Shown here: in pieces, positions 35,707-47,539 of the stretch | Layout: each line of letters opens with the position of its first letter | How positions within the stretch are numbered: position 1 is the first letter of the stretch | Source: Paraescarpia echinospica | Lineage: Eukaryota; Annelida; Polychaeta; Sabellida; Siboglinidae | Length of the DNA: 64,000 bases | NCBI GenBank assembly: GCA_020002185.1 | Contig: CM034544.1 | Span: forward strand, 32,667,387-32,731,386 | Direction of reading: 5' to 3' | The notes under the pieces: model-generated | What the model was told of the DNA's origin: nothing | Databases searched by the model: none | Seen by the model: the letters and a program-made list of their open reading frames with translations, nothing else | Made by a program: the position numbers and the translations under genes

Positions 35707-36278
35707 GTAAGTGCAATTTGTAATTCAGCTAAGCTGAAGATAGCAGCATAACCCATCCTCGTGATCAGTGAACGTGTTTCTCCATCTTGATTCCCTTTTG
35801 TACAGCAGTGAAGTTTACCTACTGTACTGCTGTACAGTTCTTTCCGTTCTTACACTGCATCCTAGCACCAGTTCCCCACTGACCGCATACATCCTTCTCC
35901 TTTTTAAGATCCATCTTTATGCAATCCTTCTATCTTACGTGTGATATTCCCTGTCAACCGATTACTATAATTATTGTGTTGTCGCATAGAAATAAACATC
36001 GGTGCGATATCATAAGGTGTGAGTGCGTGCGTCCGTGCATGCGGGCGGGTGGGGGTGTGCCAGTGCGTGCGTGCATGCGTCCGTGCGTGCGTACGTGCTT
36101 GTGTCATTCAACTTGATCAGGAGTACATCGATGGGCGCTTGAAGTATCATGCACGTTTCTCGCGGAATTATTTTATTCTGATCATAATGTTGCATACAAA
36201 GTATATGCAACACATAGTTTGCAGTTACGACAGTTAGTTGTGTTATTAAAACTTGCCTGTATTTTGTCTACGTTTCAG

Positions 36279-36392
36279 ATATGGATGAATGTATCAGTTT
36301 GCCCTGCCTGAACGGTGGAACGTGCATTGACAATGCGAATGAGTACACGTGCCATTGCACTGGCTTGTTCAGCGGGCCAAACTGTGAAACGA
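36279..36392 (+). CDS. exon: EGF-like domain 6 (Ca-binding type)
   Basis: Acceptor TCTACGTTTCAG, donor A|GTAAGT, 114 nt, phase 1-1. [16 protein letters not shown] and [12 protein letters not shown] carry the calcium-binding and hydroxylation signatures. Six cysteines. Confidence 0.92.
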
Positions 36393-36564
36393 GTAAGTGG
36401 CAACCATTGCTTAAATGCAACAATAACTAATTGATCTAATTGCATTTCCTCAGTTCCTATCAATATGCAGTGACCTTCGTTATATACGTTACGTTTGTTA
36501 CTGGCATAGTCCACGCAAGCGCATATATTCTGTTAAGGTAAAGATACATTCTTGTTACGTGACA

Positions 36565-36840
36565 CCTAATCCTTTTGAACTGCTGCTGCTCTTCAAAACA
36601 TTTTACACTTCACTTCCCCCGGCAGACCTGTACACCACCTCGACTTCTCCGGGAAGCATTCAGCCAAGCTGCAATGTGTGAATACTGTTCGATCATGTTA
36701 TATTCACAAGCATAGATAGCCAGGTACTCCTTTGTACAGCTGAGAGAACTGGCGCAATGGGACGTGAACGATATCGCATAAGCTTCGAATCGGCTGCAAG
36801 AATATTCGAACCCACATTCTCACGATTGAGGTTCCGATTG
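36565..36840 (-). mobile_element. SINE copy B
   Basis: Read on the minus strand: a B-box-like GGTTCGAATATTC, then CTCAGCTGTACAAAGGAGTA, CCTGGCTATCTATGC, GCAGCTTGGCTGAATGCTTC and GAAGTGAAGTGTAAAATG. Same family as copies A, C and D; intronic. Confidence 0.65.
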
Positions 36841-37173
36841 TCTAAAAAAAATGTACATACCACATCAACATATGCAGATATGGGTATACGCATGTTCTTG
36901 TGTACATGCGTGCGTCCGTGTCTTCTTGGTTCGTATACGTGCTCGTAAGCGTGTGTTTGATTTATTATAACCACAGATGATGTTAATCCATATAATTATA
37001 TATTTACGAACGCAGATATTCAACGACCAACTGTTTATGTGTGTGTGCGTGCGTGTGTGCGTGCGTGGCGTCGTGCGCGTGCGTGCACTATATTTACAGA
37101 ACATGTTAATCTACACACGTGTTAACGTAACCAGATGGTGTTGTGAAACACGTAATATGTTTTACTGTTACAG

Positions 37174-37233
37174 AAGTTATGTCGGACATGCCAGACCATG
37201 GCGAAGAGTGTGAGGGGGAGATTGGCCGTGGAA
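37174..37233 (+). CDS. exon: juxtamembrane linker
   Basis: Acceptor TTACTGTTACAG, donor A|GTAAGT, 60 nt, phase 1-1. VMSDMPDHGEECEGEIGRG, acidic with one cysteine. It has no domain; support is splice consensus and phase. Confidence 0.6.
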
Positions 37234-40200
37234 GTAAGTCTGTAAACCTTCTCAATATGTAATACTATGGCAGTAGGCAAAGTGACGTCTTGTCGTAAAA
37301 ACTTAATGAATATTGATTACAATTATCTAAAAGGGTTATCTATGTACATTTAACACAACGTATGCCGTTATGGGACATGGGAGACGTGGCAAACATCCAA
37401 TAAAACTTACTGAATTGCAAAGAAACATATGTCATATATTTATGCACAATGTAGAAGAGCTACTTTGTGGTGTAGTCTGTTATTTTATGACATTATCTTT
37501 TGCCATTAATGTAATAATGCATATACCAGTAATATGTAGCATAATGCGTACCTAAACAAATATTTCCCAGCGTTAATGCACGTCCTTAAATTGTATTAGC
37601 GGGTTTATATATATATGGTTGATTCTCATGAAATAAAGTTCAAACGTAGTTCAGATGATATGCACAACAAATACGCCGTGTGATGTGTAATAAATGTGGG
37701 CAAACAATTTGTAAAAAAAAATGGTTGCGCTAGCGTGAATGACTAATTTGTTAGAATTATTTTCGTCTAAATACTATTTAACTGATACCATGCAAAACTT
37801 TCCGTGTGCAGTAAATGGAGAAAGCAACATGCTTTATTCCAGTAATAAGTATTTTATGAAAGCCCCTTAAAATACATGATATAGTTATGCATGAATGATT
37901 CATGTGTAATCCCAGTCAAATTTTGCCGAGGTCATATTTCTAAAAAAAACATGAAAATGTGATACCACGCGAAAGCCTTTTAATTGCAAATAACTCTGTC
38001 ACATGTATACATTAATAATAATATTTGACTTACATATTGCATTTAGGTTAGTTTACACGTGATCGAAAATAAATACGATACCACGCGAAACGCTGTTTGT
38101 CTCGACGTAACATAACACACTAATGTCACCTAACAGTAAAACACTGAGCTTCAGATTGACACGTGTGTGCAAGGCCATTATAACTGTGACATCACCGGGA
38201 TTTAAATATAAGTTTATTATTTTAGAGACATAATTCGTGAAACAATTTTAAGAAATTATTATCAGAGTGTGCTGTAGATATTGCATGACAATGAATTTTA
38301 TAATGTGGCGTATAATTTATTGTGGACATTGATGTTGAATGAGTACGATTGATTGGTGCATAGCTTAGCGTATGTCCATGTTGTGTTGCGTAGAATAAGC
38401 CAATCTTAACTATGCGTTTCGCATGCTAACGTTGGATATGTGTTTTGCATGGTATCACCAGTGTCTCATAATATTCATCCTGCAGGCATTTGTTAACATA
38501 GTTTAAGCACTAAAATGTATAACATTTTATAATGAGAAAAACATTACTATGCTTTGGAAACGTAGCTTTGACTAAAACAACATATCAAGTTATTAATTCA
38601 TTGTGTTTTGTCATTTAACACAATAGTTTAGTTATTATGATTTTATTGTCGGGCATATACTAAACATTAAGATGTGTTTTTCATAATGTACTGGCCTTCT
38701 CATTAATGCATGTCACCATAAATTATTAATTTATAGCAGCCTGTGTTTTCTATGCATTCTCTTTCATGCAGCATCTATGCATTTCGCGGGGTATCAATTA
38801 TTTCACAAACAACGTATTCTTGAGCAGCAAGAACAATATTATACATAACGTTTTCTTGCTTTGTTTTGTTAATAACGCCACTTTTCACCAACGATGAGAA
38901 ATGACGTGCAATAGCACGGAAACACACCAAGAACGTGAAGCTCATCGAGGTGAGCTCTGCAATGGATTTGTTCTAAGACGAATTCACTGACGACGTCGCG
39001 TACTTTGGTGAACACTCAAGGCAATGGTTGGAAGCGGGAAAATGCCATGCGAAGGCGTGTGCTGTGCAATAAAGAGTTAGCGGATACTGCGGTGTGCCGT
39101 GCTATGAACAGTTAGCGGAAAGTGCGATAAAGAAAGGAGTCGTACTGTGGGATAAAAAAACATTCAACAACCGCTTCGACACAAAGGAGATCAAGATGAC
39201 GGTTGTCCGTGTATTATTCCATTTCAGTCAAAGCCAGCTGTGGCATCATCAGTTCATGAAACACCACCACTCTTCAACAGTCTCCTGACCGCATAAACTT
39301 TGGTCCCAAGTTGAGGCCATCTGTACACGTGAAAAAGATCTTGCTAGTCTGAATGTTGCTACGCCAAATACGATGCAACATGTGTCCGGGCAGGTCAGCA
39401 AGACATATCATAATGTCCAAGGTTCATACTGCTACTGCTGACGCAGCTTCACTGCTGACACAGCCACAACTGACAACTCAACCACCACTAATGACATAAC
39501 CACCACTGATATCACATAAAACGACATTACTGATGATCATGTCACTGTTCACCCCCATATTATGTAAAAGATCATAAATACTCGGGAAAAGTTATGTATA
39601 TAGATGACGACTTTATTTTTGTAAAACATGATAACAAGTGCTACGTAGAGAAGGTAAAGGACGCCATCTGTGTTAAAGACACCAGCGCGAGGCTGGTTCA
39701 AATAGGGAAAGCGGGATGTAAAGAATGGGAAATGTTATACCAAATAACATCACAATCCTCTGTCGGCAGTGAGTACCACATTCTAGCAAACAACAAAAAT
39801 TACGGATGATGATGATACATTTGAACAATAAGTTATGTTATTGAAGCGCCAGTTGTGTTAAATTTATAACGTCTGTAGCAAAGTGACATGGAGAGCATAT
39901 TGTTATCATTTTATGGTCAATCGTAAGTTAATTACACGATTTCTTCATGGAATTGTACCACCTCTTCTGCAGGAAACGGCTCAACGCGAAAGGCGATACC
40001 AGGCGAAGCACACGCGTTTTTGTAACTGCTGTGCATTATACTTATTTTTAAAATATATTGTTGTGGTTTCATTGCTAGTATACACATCACGTACCGTTAA
40101 AGCAAAATATTTGTTAACCAGGTATTCTCTGTATGCTGGTGGGATTGTTAAGAACGTGTTACGTTAATTGTGTTATGGTTAAGTCGGAAACAACATTGTA

Positions 40201-42224
40201 ATTCAAAATGAGTTGTTGAATGTGTTTGACCATATGTTCCTTGTCAAGCTAAATATGACGTATTCTCAATAAAACGATACAATTAATACTAATAAGTTAT
40301 TAGCTATTCGACAGGTACCCAGTTATAACAAATATAAGCGATACCCGCGAAACACATTTTCTAAGTTCGCTTCACCATATTATTAATGATCCCACAAAAA
40401 CAAACTCGATACCCATGCAAAGCCATCTTTTCCTATTTCGTCATCAATACATTATTTTATAAGCACAACATTAGTAAACTTATAACCTTTCACATGGTGT
40501 GTCAGATGTATGACGTGGAAGGAGTGCAAGCAAATGTGATCAACTTAAACAACAAGAATACTATTAAACCGTCCGTTGACATCTGATGAATTAACATTAC
40601 ACATGACGGTTTATATATTCTGTGTACCAGAAAGCCATAAAAATATGTCATCTCTAGTATTATAGAGATACGAGATGTTGCAAGACGGACGGTCTGTGTG
40701 TGTCGCTTGGTATCACACATCGGACATGTAACTTAAATAATATAACGATATTAAGATGTCCCATGTTTGTTTTCAAATATTCAATATGTCTACTTTATCA
40801 TATTAAAAAAGAAAACGATACATGAAAGTCGCCAAATCGACAGTGTATCCAGGGGACCTTTTCACTAACATATTAAGCTCTTAAAGAAAATCCATCCTAG
40901 AACATAATCAAGAAAAATCATGGAGTATTTTCAAAATGCGTTTCACTAACGTGATCGTTAAATTATTCTTAAGGCAAACAGCAATATTTCCATCATGATA
41001 ATCGATAATCTACGCAGTTGGCACAATTTGACAAAAGAGCAGTTGTCAAAAAGTGTTTGAAAATACGGTCCAACAACTACTTGTCAACAACATGTGACTT
41101 TTTGTTTATTGTGCAAAGAATTAACACGAAATCTTACAGAAGCCGCCGACATACCACAGAGGACAATATTTCCGCGTCACACACGGTGTAATGTGCGAAA
41201 TTGTGCCGTCGAGTGTAATAATATGAAGGGCAGTAGTACTCAGCTTAAGTTAGATACAGCTTAAACTTTGCTCAAAATTTATTAACAAATGCCACAACAA
41301 TCTTGACCTTACCCGTAAACCGTCATGCACACGTCAACGGGTCATGACGCTAATGTCGTGTAAACAAATCATGCTAGCAAACTTTTAATCGCTAACATTT
41401 GGAAGACTTATTTGGCTGTGAACAACTGGATCTCTGCGTGATAGAGGACCAAAAATAAAACTCAGTAAAATCTAGCGGTTTATGATAGCTAAAGAGTGGT
41501 GTAAAGGATGGATTGTTAGTGAAACGCAAGTTTCATTTCCGATCATAGGAAAAGATCAAAATCGATTTTCTAGAGCAAAATCGACCTTCAGAGCTTTTAA
41601 GAATGTTAATGAAATAGGCTCCAGGTAATGTGCGGTATCAAAAGTAAAGACTAAGTAAACAGCCATTTAACGTGCAAAGAAATTTGTTTTATTTAAAATA
41701 CCACTTATCACGCTATAGCGATTTCTCGTTAGTTCAAAAAGACAAAAAAGTGATGAGGTTAGCATTGGTTCAAACCATCCCCAACCCCATTAATACGTCG
41801 CGTAGGACATGCAGTTGTTAGATCCAAAATGACTAATACGTCCATTTACAATAGTATATATTTCACACATTAAGTGGCTCCCCATGTGGACATATATTTT
41901 GCACGCGATACTTGATAACGACCAAACTGCCCCTCCAATGTAATGCTTAACGTATGTTGTGAGTTTGCGACCACCCTTAACTGTTAGCCGATGAAAAGAC
42001 GTATTTCTAAATACTATGTTGTCAACTCCTTTACGAAAACCAGCTATACGGGGCGTTGGCTGTCGGCGATGTGGCTGATCAAGAGCAGTATTGTTCGTTT
42101 TTGAAACTTTTTAATCACGCAAAAGGTACATATCGTAATATTTGCGGTCGGCATAGGTTGACCACGATATCATAGTGGTCAAGTTACAGTTTGTTAGTAA
42201 TAACAATTTTTCTCTTTATTTCAG
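37234..42224 (+). other. 5-kb intron with a recurring GATACC-GCRAA motif
   Basis: No exon was found between the linker exon and the next microexon. A ~15-bp motif GATACCAYGCRAAA-like recurs in both orientations at about 37794, 37961, 38077, 38442 (reverse), 38782 (reverse), 39995, 40340, 40408 and 40701 (reverse). A weak ORF lies at 39551-39809. Confidence 0.5.
39551..39809 (+). CDS. unassigned intronic ORF
   Basis: From an open frame near 39551 (first ATG 39594) it encodes MYIDDDFIFVKHDNKCYVEK, an ICVKDTSARLVQIGKAGCKE stretch and a stop at 39807-39809. It has three cysteines and mixed polar composition that looks protein-like. Thr-rich codons (ATTDNSTTTND) precede it, after stops. I recognise no family. 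It could be a decayed gene or chance. Confidence 0.2.
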
Positions 42225-42248
42225 GCGGCAACAAAGAAGCCAGTACAC
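42225..42248 (+). CDS. microexon, 24 nt
   Basis: Acceptor TCTCTTTATTTCAG, donor C|GTAAGA, 24 nt, phase 1-1. Adds SGNKEAST before the transmembrane exon. Skipping keeps frame. It rests on strong splice signals and phase only. Confidence 0.5.
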
Positions 42249-42827
42249 GTAAGACGGTTTACAATATGGTGGTTGCATGTGACAACCCCCGGTGTTATGG
42301 ACAGCATATAGTCTTATGAAGCCATACTCTAAAACAACTAATTAAATAAATAAATAAATTAACGTAAATGTCATATTTAGTTAAAACATATGTAACAGCA
42401 GAGCAGTGTGCTCTAGACAGGACGAAATCGAGGGGTATGACACCCAGGAGGATAGCGAAGGGTAAAATTGGCCTAGGCATTTAAGTCAAGTAAGTCAAGA
42501 AAGAAAAACACCCCAAGCCTCTCAACATGACAGCAGGTCGCCCGAATTTAGCGCAACAACAACTCCCGATTTTCTAAATAAACATCACGTATATTGATCT
42601 TTAGTCATAATTTCACATTTTAACAGACACTAGCGCATACGTGCCATTAAATCGAACTGTTTCACAGCTGAGACGTCTGAATTACTTTCGATATACCGCA
42701 GATATATATATATATATTATAAAACCAATATCATTTAGAACAACTGGGAGATTTTCCAATTTGTTTATTAAATGTGGAACAGTATAACATGCATGTGTGT
42801 TATGGTTGTATTTGTATACACTTTCAG

Positions 42828-42923
42828 ATGCTGAATATTACTACAATTTCGCTGTCGCCCGATGGTGTGTCCTTGGGACTTTGTCTGTGGCGTTCATTGT
42901 GATCTGTCTGATATATACAAAAC
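42828..42923 (+). CDS. exon: transmembrane segment
   Basis: Acceptor ATACACTTTCAG, donor C|GTACGT, 96 nt, phase 1-1. AEYYYNFAVARW then VLGTLSVAFIVICLIY, a single hydrophobic helix followed by TKR as stop-transfer. This places the EGF/SEA part outside the cell. A second donor (GTATAC, 4 nt downstream) would end in phase 2. Confidence 0.82.
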
Positions 42924-43675
42924 GTACGTATACATAAGCAGTATGTAGGTGAACATGGCGAAATGCTGGAATACGACTTGCCGGATAAGGGGAGGAACGC
43001 ATCATGTCACATGCGCAATTACGTAATATCCGGTGTGGCGAGAAACACCTAGTTTTTAAAACTGTAATGCAATTTGTACAGTAACATTATTTTTCACAAT
43101 AAATGTATGGTTTTGAAATAAAGTTTTGCTTAACACGTGTCATACGGTAATTATTTGCAGCGTCTAGACTAGTGGTGTTACCGAGTACTAAATACATTCT
43201 GCTACCAGAGCCATTATAAAGATACCCATTGCCTTTAACGGAAGGCGTTATTTTAGATATGTAGTCTCTAGACAGCAATTAATGACAATGAGCATTCGCG
43301 GGTGTGCTCCAAATAAAAGCGCTTGTTATGTTATTGTATATACTATTGTGTGTGTGCGTGCGTGCGTGTGTACTACTAAAATTTTTCACTTAATTAAATC
43401 ATACATATCCATTTTTATTTTTTCACCAATTGTATAAATTGTTGAATAGCTGATCATTTAATAGTATACATTTGATATGTCGCGTTTTCTTACGTTGTCG
43501 TATGCTGTCTTACCTTATCTGACGTTGTCTTTCGTAGTGTCTCGTACGATGGTTGTCGTACGTTGTCGTACGTTTTCAAACGTTGTGTTGCGATGTCTTT
43601 CGTTACCTTGCGTCGACATACATAGCATTATGTTATCTAAAGAGTTGTCTTACGTTGCCCTACGTTGTTCACCAG

Positions 43676-43820
43676 GGACGATGACACAGAAGCCAATAAA
43701 GACCAGCCAAGTCAAGCAGAGGACGGCACCATAGCGTCGACACTTGATACGATATATAAAAGTCAACGCAACCATTTCAATATTCACAGCCCTTTTTGTT
43801 TACACCACTGTTGCAGATAA
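43676..43820 (+). CDS. candidate last exon (cytoplasmic tail)
   Basis: The acceptor TACGTTGTTCACCAG is pyrimidine-rich. With the first TM donor (phase 1) the tail is TMTQKPIKTSQVKQRTAP and stops at 43732-43734. With the second donor, or a nearer acceptor at 43689, the frame reads DDDTEANKDQPSQAEDGT, then TLDTIYKSQ, to a stop at 43818-43820. The acidic version looks more like a tail. A third option is a short exon after TTATTTGCAG at 43161. The choice needs RNA. Confidence 0.4.
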
Positions 43821-43926
43821 CGCAAGAGGTGTCCATTTACTAGAACTAGCCGCTACGAATGTTTGCAACTACGTATCATGTAATCTATTTATTCTAACAT
43901 GGAAACATGGTATGTACCTGCTGATA

Positions 43927-43936
43927 AATAAATAAA
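43927..43936 (+). promoter_or_regulatory. overlapping AATAAA poly(A) signals
   Basis: Two overlapping AATAAA hexamers about 110 bp after the candidate stop codon of the EGF/SEA gene would fit its 3' end. Confidence 0.4.
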
Positions 43937-44819
43937 CTGTCAACAACCTATAATAATATATTCTGCGTTTGGCTTGTGTTATACGTAAGTCTAATACCAG
44001 GTAAATATAACACGAGTTCCTTTCTTTAAAGGGAACGACAACAAGACACAACGTAAAATGCATTGTTTTTATTTTTACACAACGTTTAACAGTGTATGCA
44101 ACATATGCTCACCTAAAACTATAGCACGCACACACATAATGTAGGTTATTTATATATATACTATTATATGTTTTATGCGGTCACCTAGCAAAGCGTACTT
44201 ATACATTAATGAGATTGCAGATCACGTGGTATGGTGACGTCATTCAACGATTGGAATGTGTTGCGTCACTATCAAGATTCAAACCAGTAGTTACGGCGAG
44301 TGGTAGCGATGGCAATTTTCCGTAGTATTAGTTTAGTTAAGTGATTTCGAAAAAAAGTCGCTTTGTGGCGTGAAATTAAAATGAATGAATGTTTATTTCC
44401 ACAATCAACTGGTACATGTGTTTATAACAATATTTTACAATTGTGGAAATGGAGACAGTTGAAGTGTTATACTTATTAAACACTGTCCCCATCCCTTTTA
44501 TAACATGCGATACATTAATAACTACCAAGTTATACCAATATAAAAAATACGAAGAATAACAATATTTGTACAACACTGTTGGTAGATTTAACGATTTCAC
44601 TAAATGTGTGTCAGTAATTAATACACACTTAAGAAATACACAAATGTCAAGATATAATTACAACATTACAGTAATAATATGTACTTTTCATGTATTTTAT
44701 TTCTATATAACTTCTTAAAGGTAGTAATACTGTTAGGTCTTTATTTTATAATCTAACATGTTTCACACCATGTATTGTTACACAATTTGCTTTTTTTTTT
44801 TTTTTTAAAGAGTGCCACG

Positions 44820-45329
44820 AGTATCTTAATATTAATGCGTGTTTTGAGTCAGCGTATCTCGGCGCATAACATCGAAGTAATCTTTGACAATAACTTCAAT
44901 TTTAAACTACATATATCTCAAACGTGTCGCTGCTGTTTGTGTCATATCCGTGATCTTCGCGGTATTCGCCGGTATATGTCATTGTCTGTTACTAAAACTA
45001 TTGCAACAGCTCTTGTTAGCAGCAAACTATTGTCATTCCCTCCTTTATAATATCGCTTGCAAGGACATTACACAACTTCAACGTGTCAAAAAATTGTTGG
45101 CAAGGGTAGTTTGTTACCCGATATCCTCGTTTTTATCGCTCAGTGCCGCGTATAAAAACCACTGCATTGGCTACCTGCTAGCGCATTATTTTAAGATATG
45201 TAGGCCCTACAATAACTTATCAAGCCCTATCATCCAAACAACCTGCATACCTACATTATATGCTTATTCAAGCAAAGAAACCTAAACCGCTTCGGTCGGC
45301 AGACTCTAATCTACTTTTGTTTCCATAAT
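44820..45329 (+). pseudogene. L2/CR1-like LINE RT tail fragment
   Basis: ISAHNIEVIFDNNFNF, then HIRDLRGIRRYMSL and TKTIATALVSSKL. After a frameshift near 45010 come SLLYNIACKDITQLQRVKKL and LARVV, with a PLRSADSNLL-like end. These blocks lie C-terminal to the RT palm in L2/CR1-type LINEs. 5' truncated and shifted. Confidence 0.75.
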
Positions 45330-45894
45330 TAAAGGGAATAAAAACACCCATTGCTTGAATTCATGTTATATTACATCCTGCTATCTATTTTCACGTCCAC
45401 CAAGCCAAACAAATTCAATGAATTAGAAATTCCAATTTTCGAATATGCATATTTTGGCGCGCTTTTCGGGATGCCGAGATGTGACGTCACTTATGACTCA
45501 AACTCGCATCAGGCCGACCCTTTCCATGCATTCAGAGCATGTTTACAAGTATAGCTTTTGGGTCGAAACGAGCGTCAGAATGAGTTATTGTGCAATATTC
45601 CGACGTAATACAAACACTAGTCATTATAGAGGAAGTAGCAGTTCTCTTACCGTTCGACATTTTATTCAAAACAACGAATGCGAATGGGCCTACAAGTCGA
45701 CTAGGTTTCGCCGTGCTTGGGCTCGTTTTCAGAATAATTATATCGAATGCAATCAACGGGAGATAATCTACACCAATAAACATATATTGTATCCAGCTAC
45801 AGAAAGTAACGTGTATAATATCACTAGAATATCGATATATGAAGGAGTTGTACAATTTATCATAACAACTTAAATCAGTCAGAGAGTTTTCGCT

Positions 45895-45976
45895 GGTGCC
45901 GCTAGCTCAGTGGGTAGGTGCGTTGGTTTCTTGCCATTTATTTTACAATCGGGCGACGCCGGTTCAATCCTGACAG
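45895..45976 (+). ncRNA. tRNA-like Pol III segment, left arm
   Basis: GGTGCCGCTAGCTCAGTGGG gives an A box, and GCCGGTTCAATCC at 45958-45970 a B box. The acceptor 5' half (GGTGCCG) has no matching 3' half and the anticodon arm is not tRNA-like, so this is a tRNA-derived promoter of the SINE type and not a working tRNA. Confidence 0.6.
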
Positions 45977-46332
45977 CATGCAAACCATTGATTTTCTTTA
46001 CACTTTTTTTATGTTTTCACGAAGTAATATAAACCAAATCATGTTATACTATAATGCACTGTTTGTAAATATTTTTTATTTTTGTAGTCATTATTTATTC
46101 GCCACAAAAATAAAAATATGGTCATTATATAACGATGTTTCTAAATTTTATTTATCCAAACATATAATGTATTAATTGTAAATATATTGTACGGTAATAT
46201 ATTGTAATTATATATGTGAAAACAAGCTGTGATCTGCCTGGATAAATAAAATTTAGAAACAATTGATTTGTTTTATATTACTTCATGAAAACATAAACAA
46301 AAAAGTGTAAAGAAAATCAATGGTTTGCATGC

Positions 46333-46402
46333 TGTCAGGATTGAACCGGCGTCGCCCGATTGTAAAAATAAATAGCAAGATACCAACTGAGCTAGCGGCA
46401 CC
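46333..46402 (-). ncRNA. tRNA-like Pol III segment, right arm
   Basis: Inverted copy of 45895-45976, slightly shorter between the boxes: A box CTAGCTCAGTTGG, B box GGTTCAATCC. The two Pol III promoters point toward each other across the AT-rich centre. Confidence 0.6.
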
Positions 46403-47149
46403 AACAGAAATTCACTGACTGATTTAAGTTGTTATGATAAATTGTACAACTTCTGCTTCATGTATCGATATTCTAGTGATATTATGAGATTATGCACGTT
46501 ACTTTCTGTAGCTGTATACAATATATGTTTGCTATGTATGTTTATTGGTGTAGATTATCTCCCGTTGGTTACATTCGATATAATTATTCTGAAAACGAGC
46601 CCGAGCTCGGCGAAACCTAGTCGACTTGTAGGCCCATTCGCATTCGTTGTTTTGAATAAAATTCGATTCATGTGGAACCGTAAGATAACTGCTTGTTCCT
46701 CTATGATGACTAGTGTTTTTATTACGTCGGAATATTGCACAATAACTCATTCTGACGCTCGTTTCGACCCAAAAGCTATCCTTGTAAACAGCTCTGAATG
46801 CATGGAAAGGGTCGGCCTGATGCGAGTGTGTGTCATAAGTGACGTCACGATACCACGTGATCGCCTAGCTCATTAAAATTTTATTTTCCGCGGGAATCGC
46901 TTCACAGACGGGTTTTAAATCGAATTTGTGCTACAAATGTATTTTTCTGTATTTGTTTAAGGGGAAGTATGGCAGCTAGATAGGACACTTTTTAAAATGC
47001 ATAATTAATACAATTTTTTTGCATCCAAGCTGTAGAAAAGCTATTACTGAGTAAAAAATGTACGACATTTTTTCCTGCCAGACCCCCCGTTTCCATGGTA
47101 ATAAACAAAATGGCCGCCAAATGGTGGTATTCATAGCACATCTAGAAAA

Positions 47150-47438
47150 TTGCAACACTGGAAGTAAAAATGATATGGTAATCTGACTTATCCTGTTGTA
47201 TTCCCCTGGATATTCTCCACAATCTATATAAAAAACATTTCAATTTTCTTGGATATTTTATTTTGAATTTTTAAAACCGATTTAATGAAAATGCTACATT
47301 TTTTGATTTTTTTTAGATAACTACAAAGATAAAAAAACAAATCCAAAATGTTTTTTATACAGATTGTGCATAATATCCAGGAGAACACAATAATCCAAAC
47401 CAGATTATCATATCATTTTACTTCCAGAGTGTTGCAAG
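47150..47438. mobile_element. 289-bp hairpin MITE
   Basis: Two ~95-bp inverted arms (TTGCAACACTGGAAGTAAAA at left, TTTTACTTCCAGAGTGTTGCAA at right, with GGATATTCTCCACAATCT paired to AGATTGTGCATAATATCC) flank a short AT-rich loop near 47296. No ORF. Confidence 0.75.
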
Positions 47439-47539
47439 TTTATATGGGTAAAAACGTGATTTTCTGTAAACGGCCGTCAAAGTTTACACAGTGATAATAT
47501 GAATAATATTATTGTAAACAAGTAAAATTTTTAATAAAT

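Larger units (their letters stand above)
21185..43820 (+). other. gene: EGF/SEA type I membrane glycoprotein (5' end missing)
   Basis: Sixteen internal exons and a candidate last exon can be placed by GT-AG signals and unbroken phase. The order is EGF1, EGF2, SEA1 (3 exons), microexon, EGF3, EGF4, SEA2 (3 exons), linker+EGF5, EGF6, linker, microexon, transmembrane, tail. All exons are phase 1-1 except inside the SEA domains, which use 1-0, 0-2 and 2-1. This is the layout of membrane mucins and interphotoreceptor-matrix-type proteins, cell-surface glycoproteins with SEA next to EGF. Function in this animal is unknown. Introns carry LINEs, a 3-kb TTAA-flanked element and SINEs. No start codon or signal peptide exon was found; the 5' part may lie in or left of the repeat-rich first 21 kb. 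Confidence 0.88.
45481..46848. repeat. 1.37-kb near-perfect palindrome
   Basis: The arms from GTGACGTCAC (45481-45490 and 46839-46848) inward are inverted copies of each other. Shared blocks include GCATCAGGCCGACCCTTTCC, AAGCTAT..CTTGTAAAC and CGACTAGGTTTCGCC, up to the tRNA-like segments. The centre is near 46164 in an AT-rich region that also pairs (GTTTTATATTACTTCATGAA against TTCACGAAGTAATATAAAC). ORFs on both arms mirror each other and are by-products. It could be a foldback element or a recent inverted duplication. Confidence 0.88.

Noticed and set aside
43477..43660. Hydrophobic frame with TLSYAVLPYLTLS
   Set aside because: Arises from imperfect TACGTTGTC repeats upstream of the candidate last-exon acceptor; no support as an exon.
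45895..45976. Functional tRNA gene
   Set aside because: A and B boxes are good, but the acceptor stem cannot close and the anticodon arm is not tRNA-like.
45445..46876. Paired frames of 107-144 codons (KTSPSSAKPSRLVGPFAF)
   Set aside because: They are the same DNA read in both palindrome arms, with no domain and a differing start and end in each arm.
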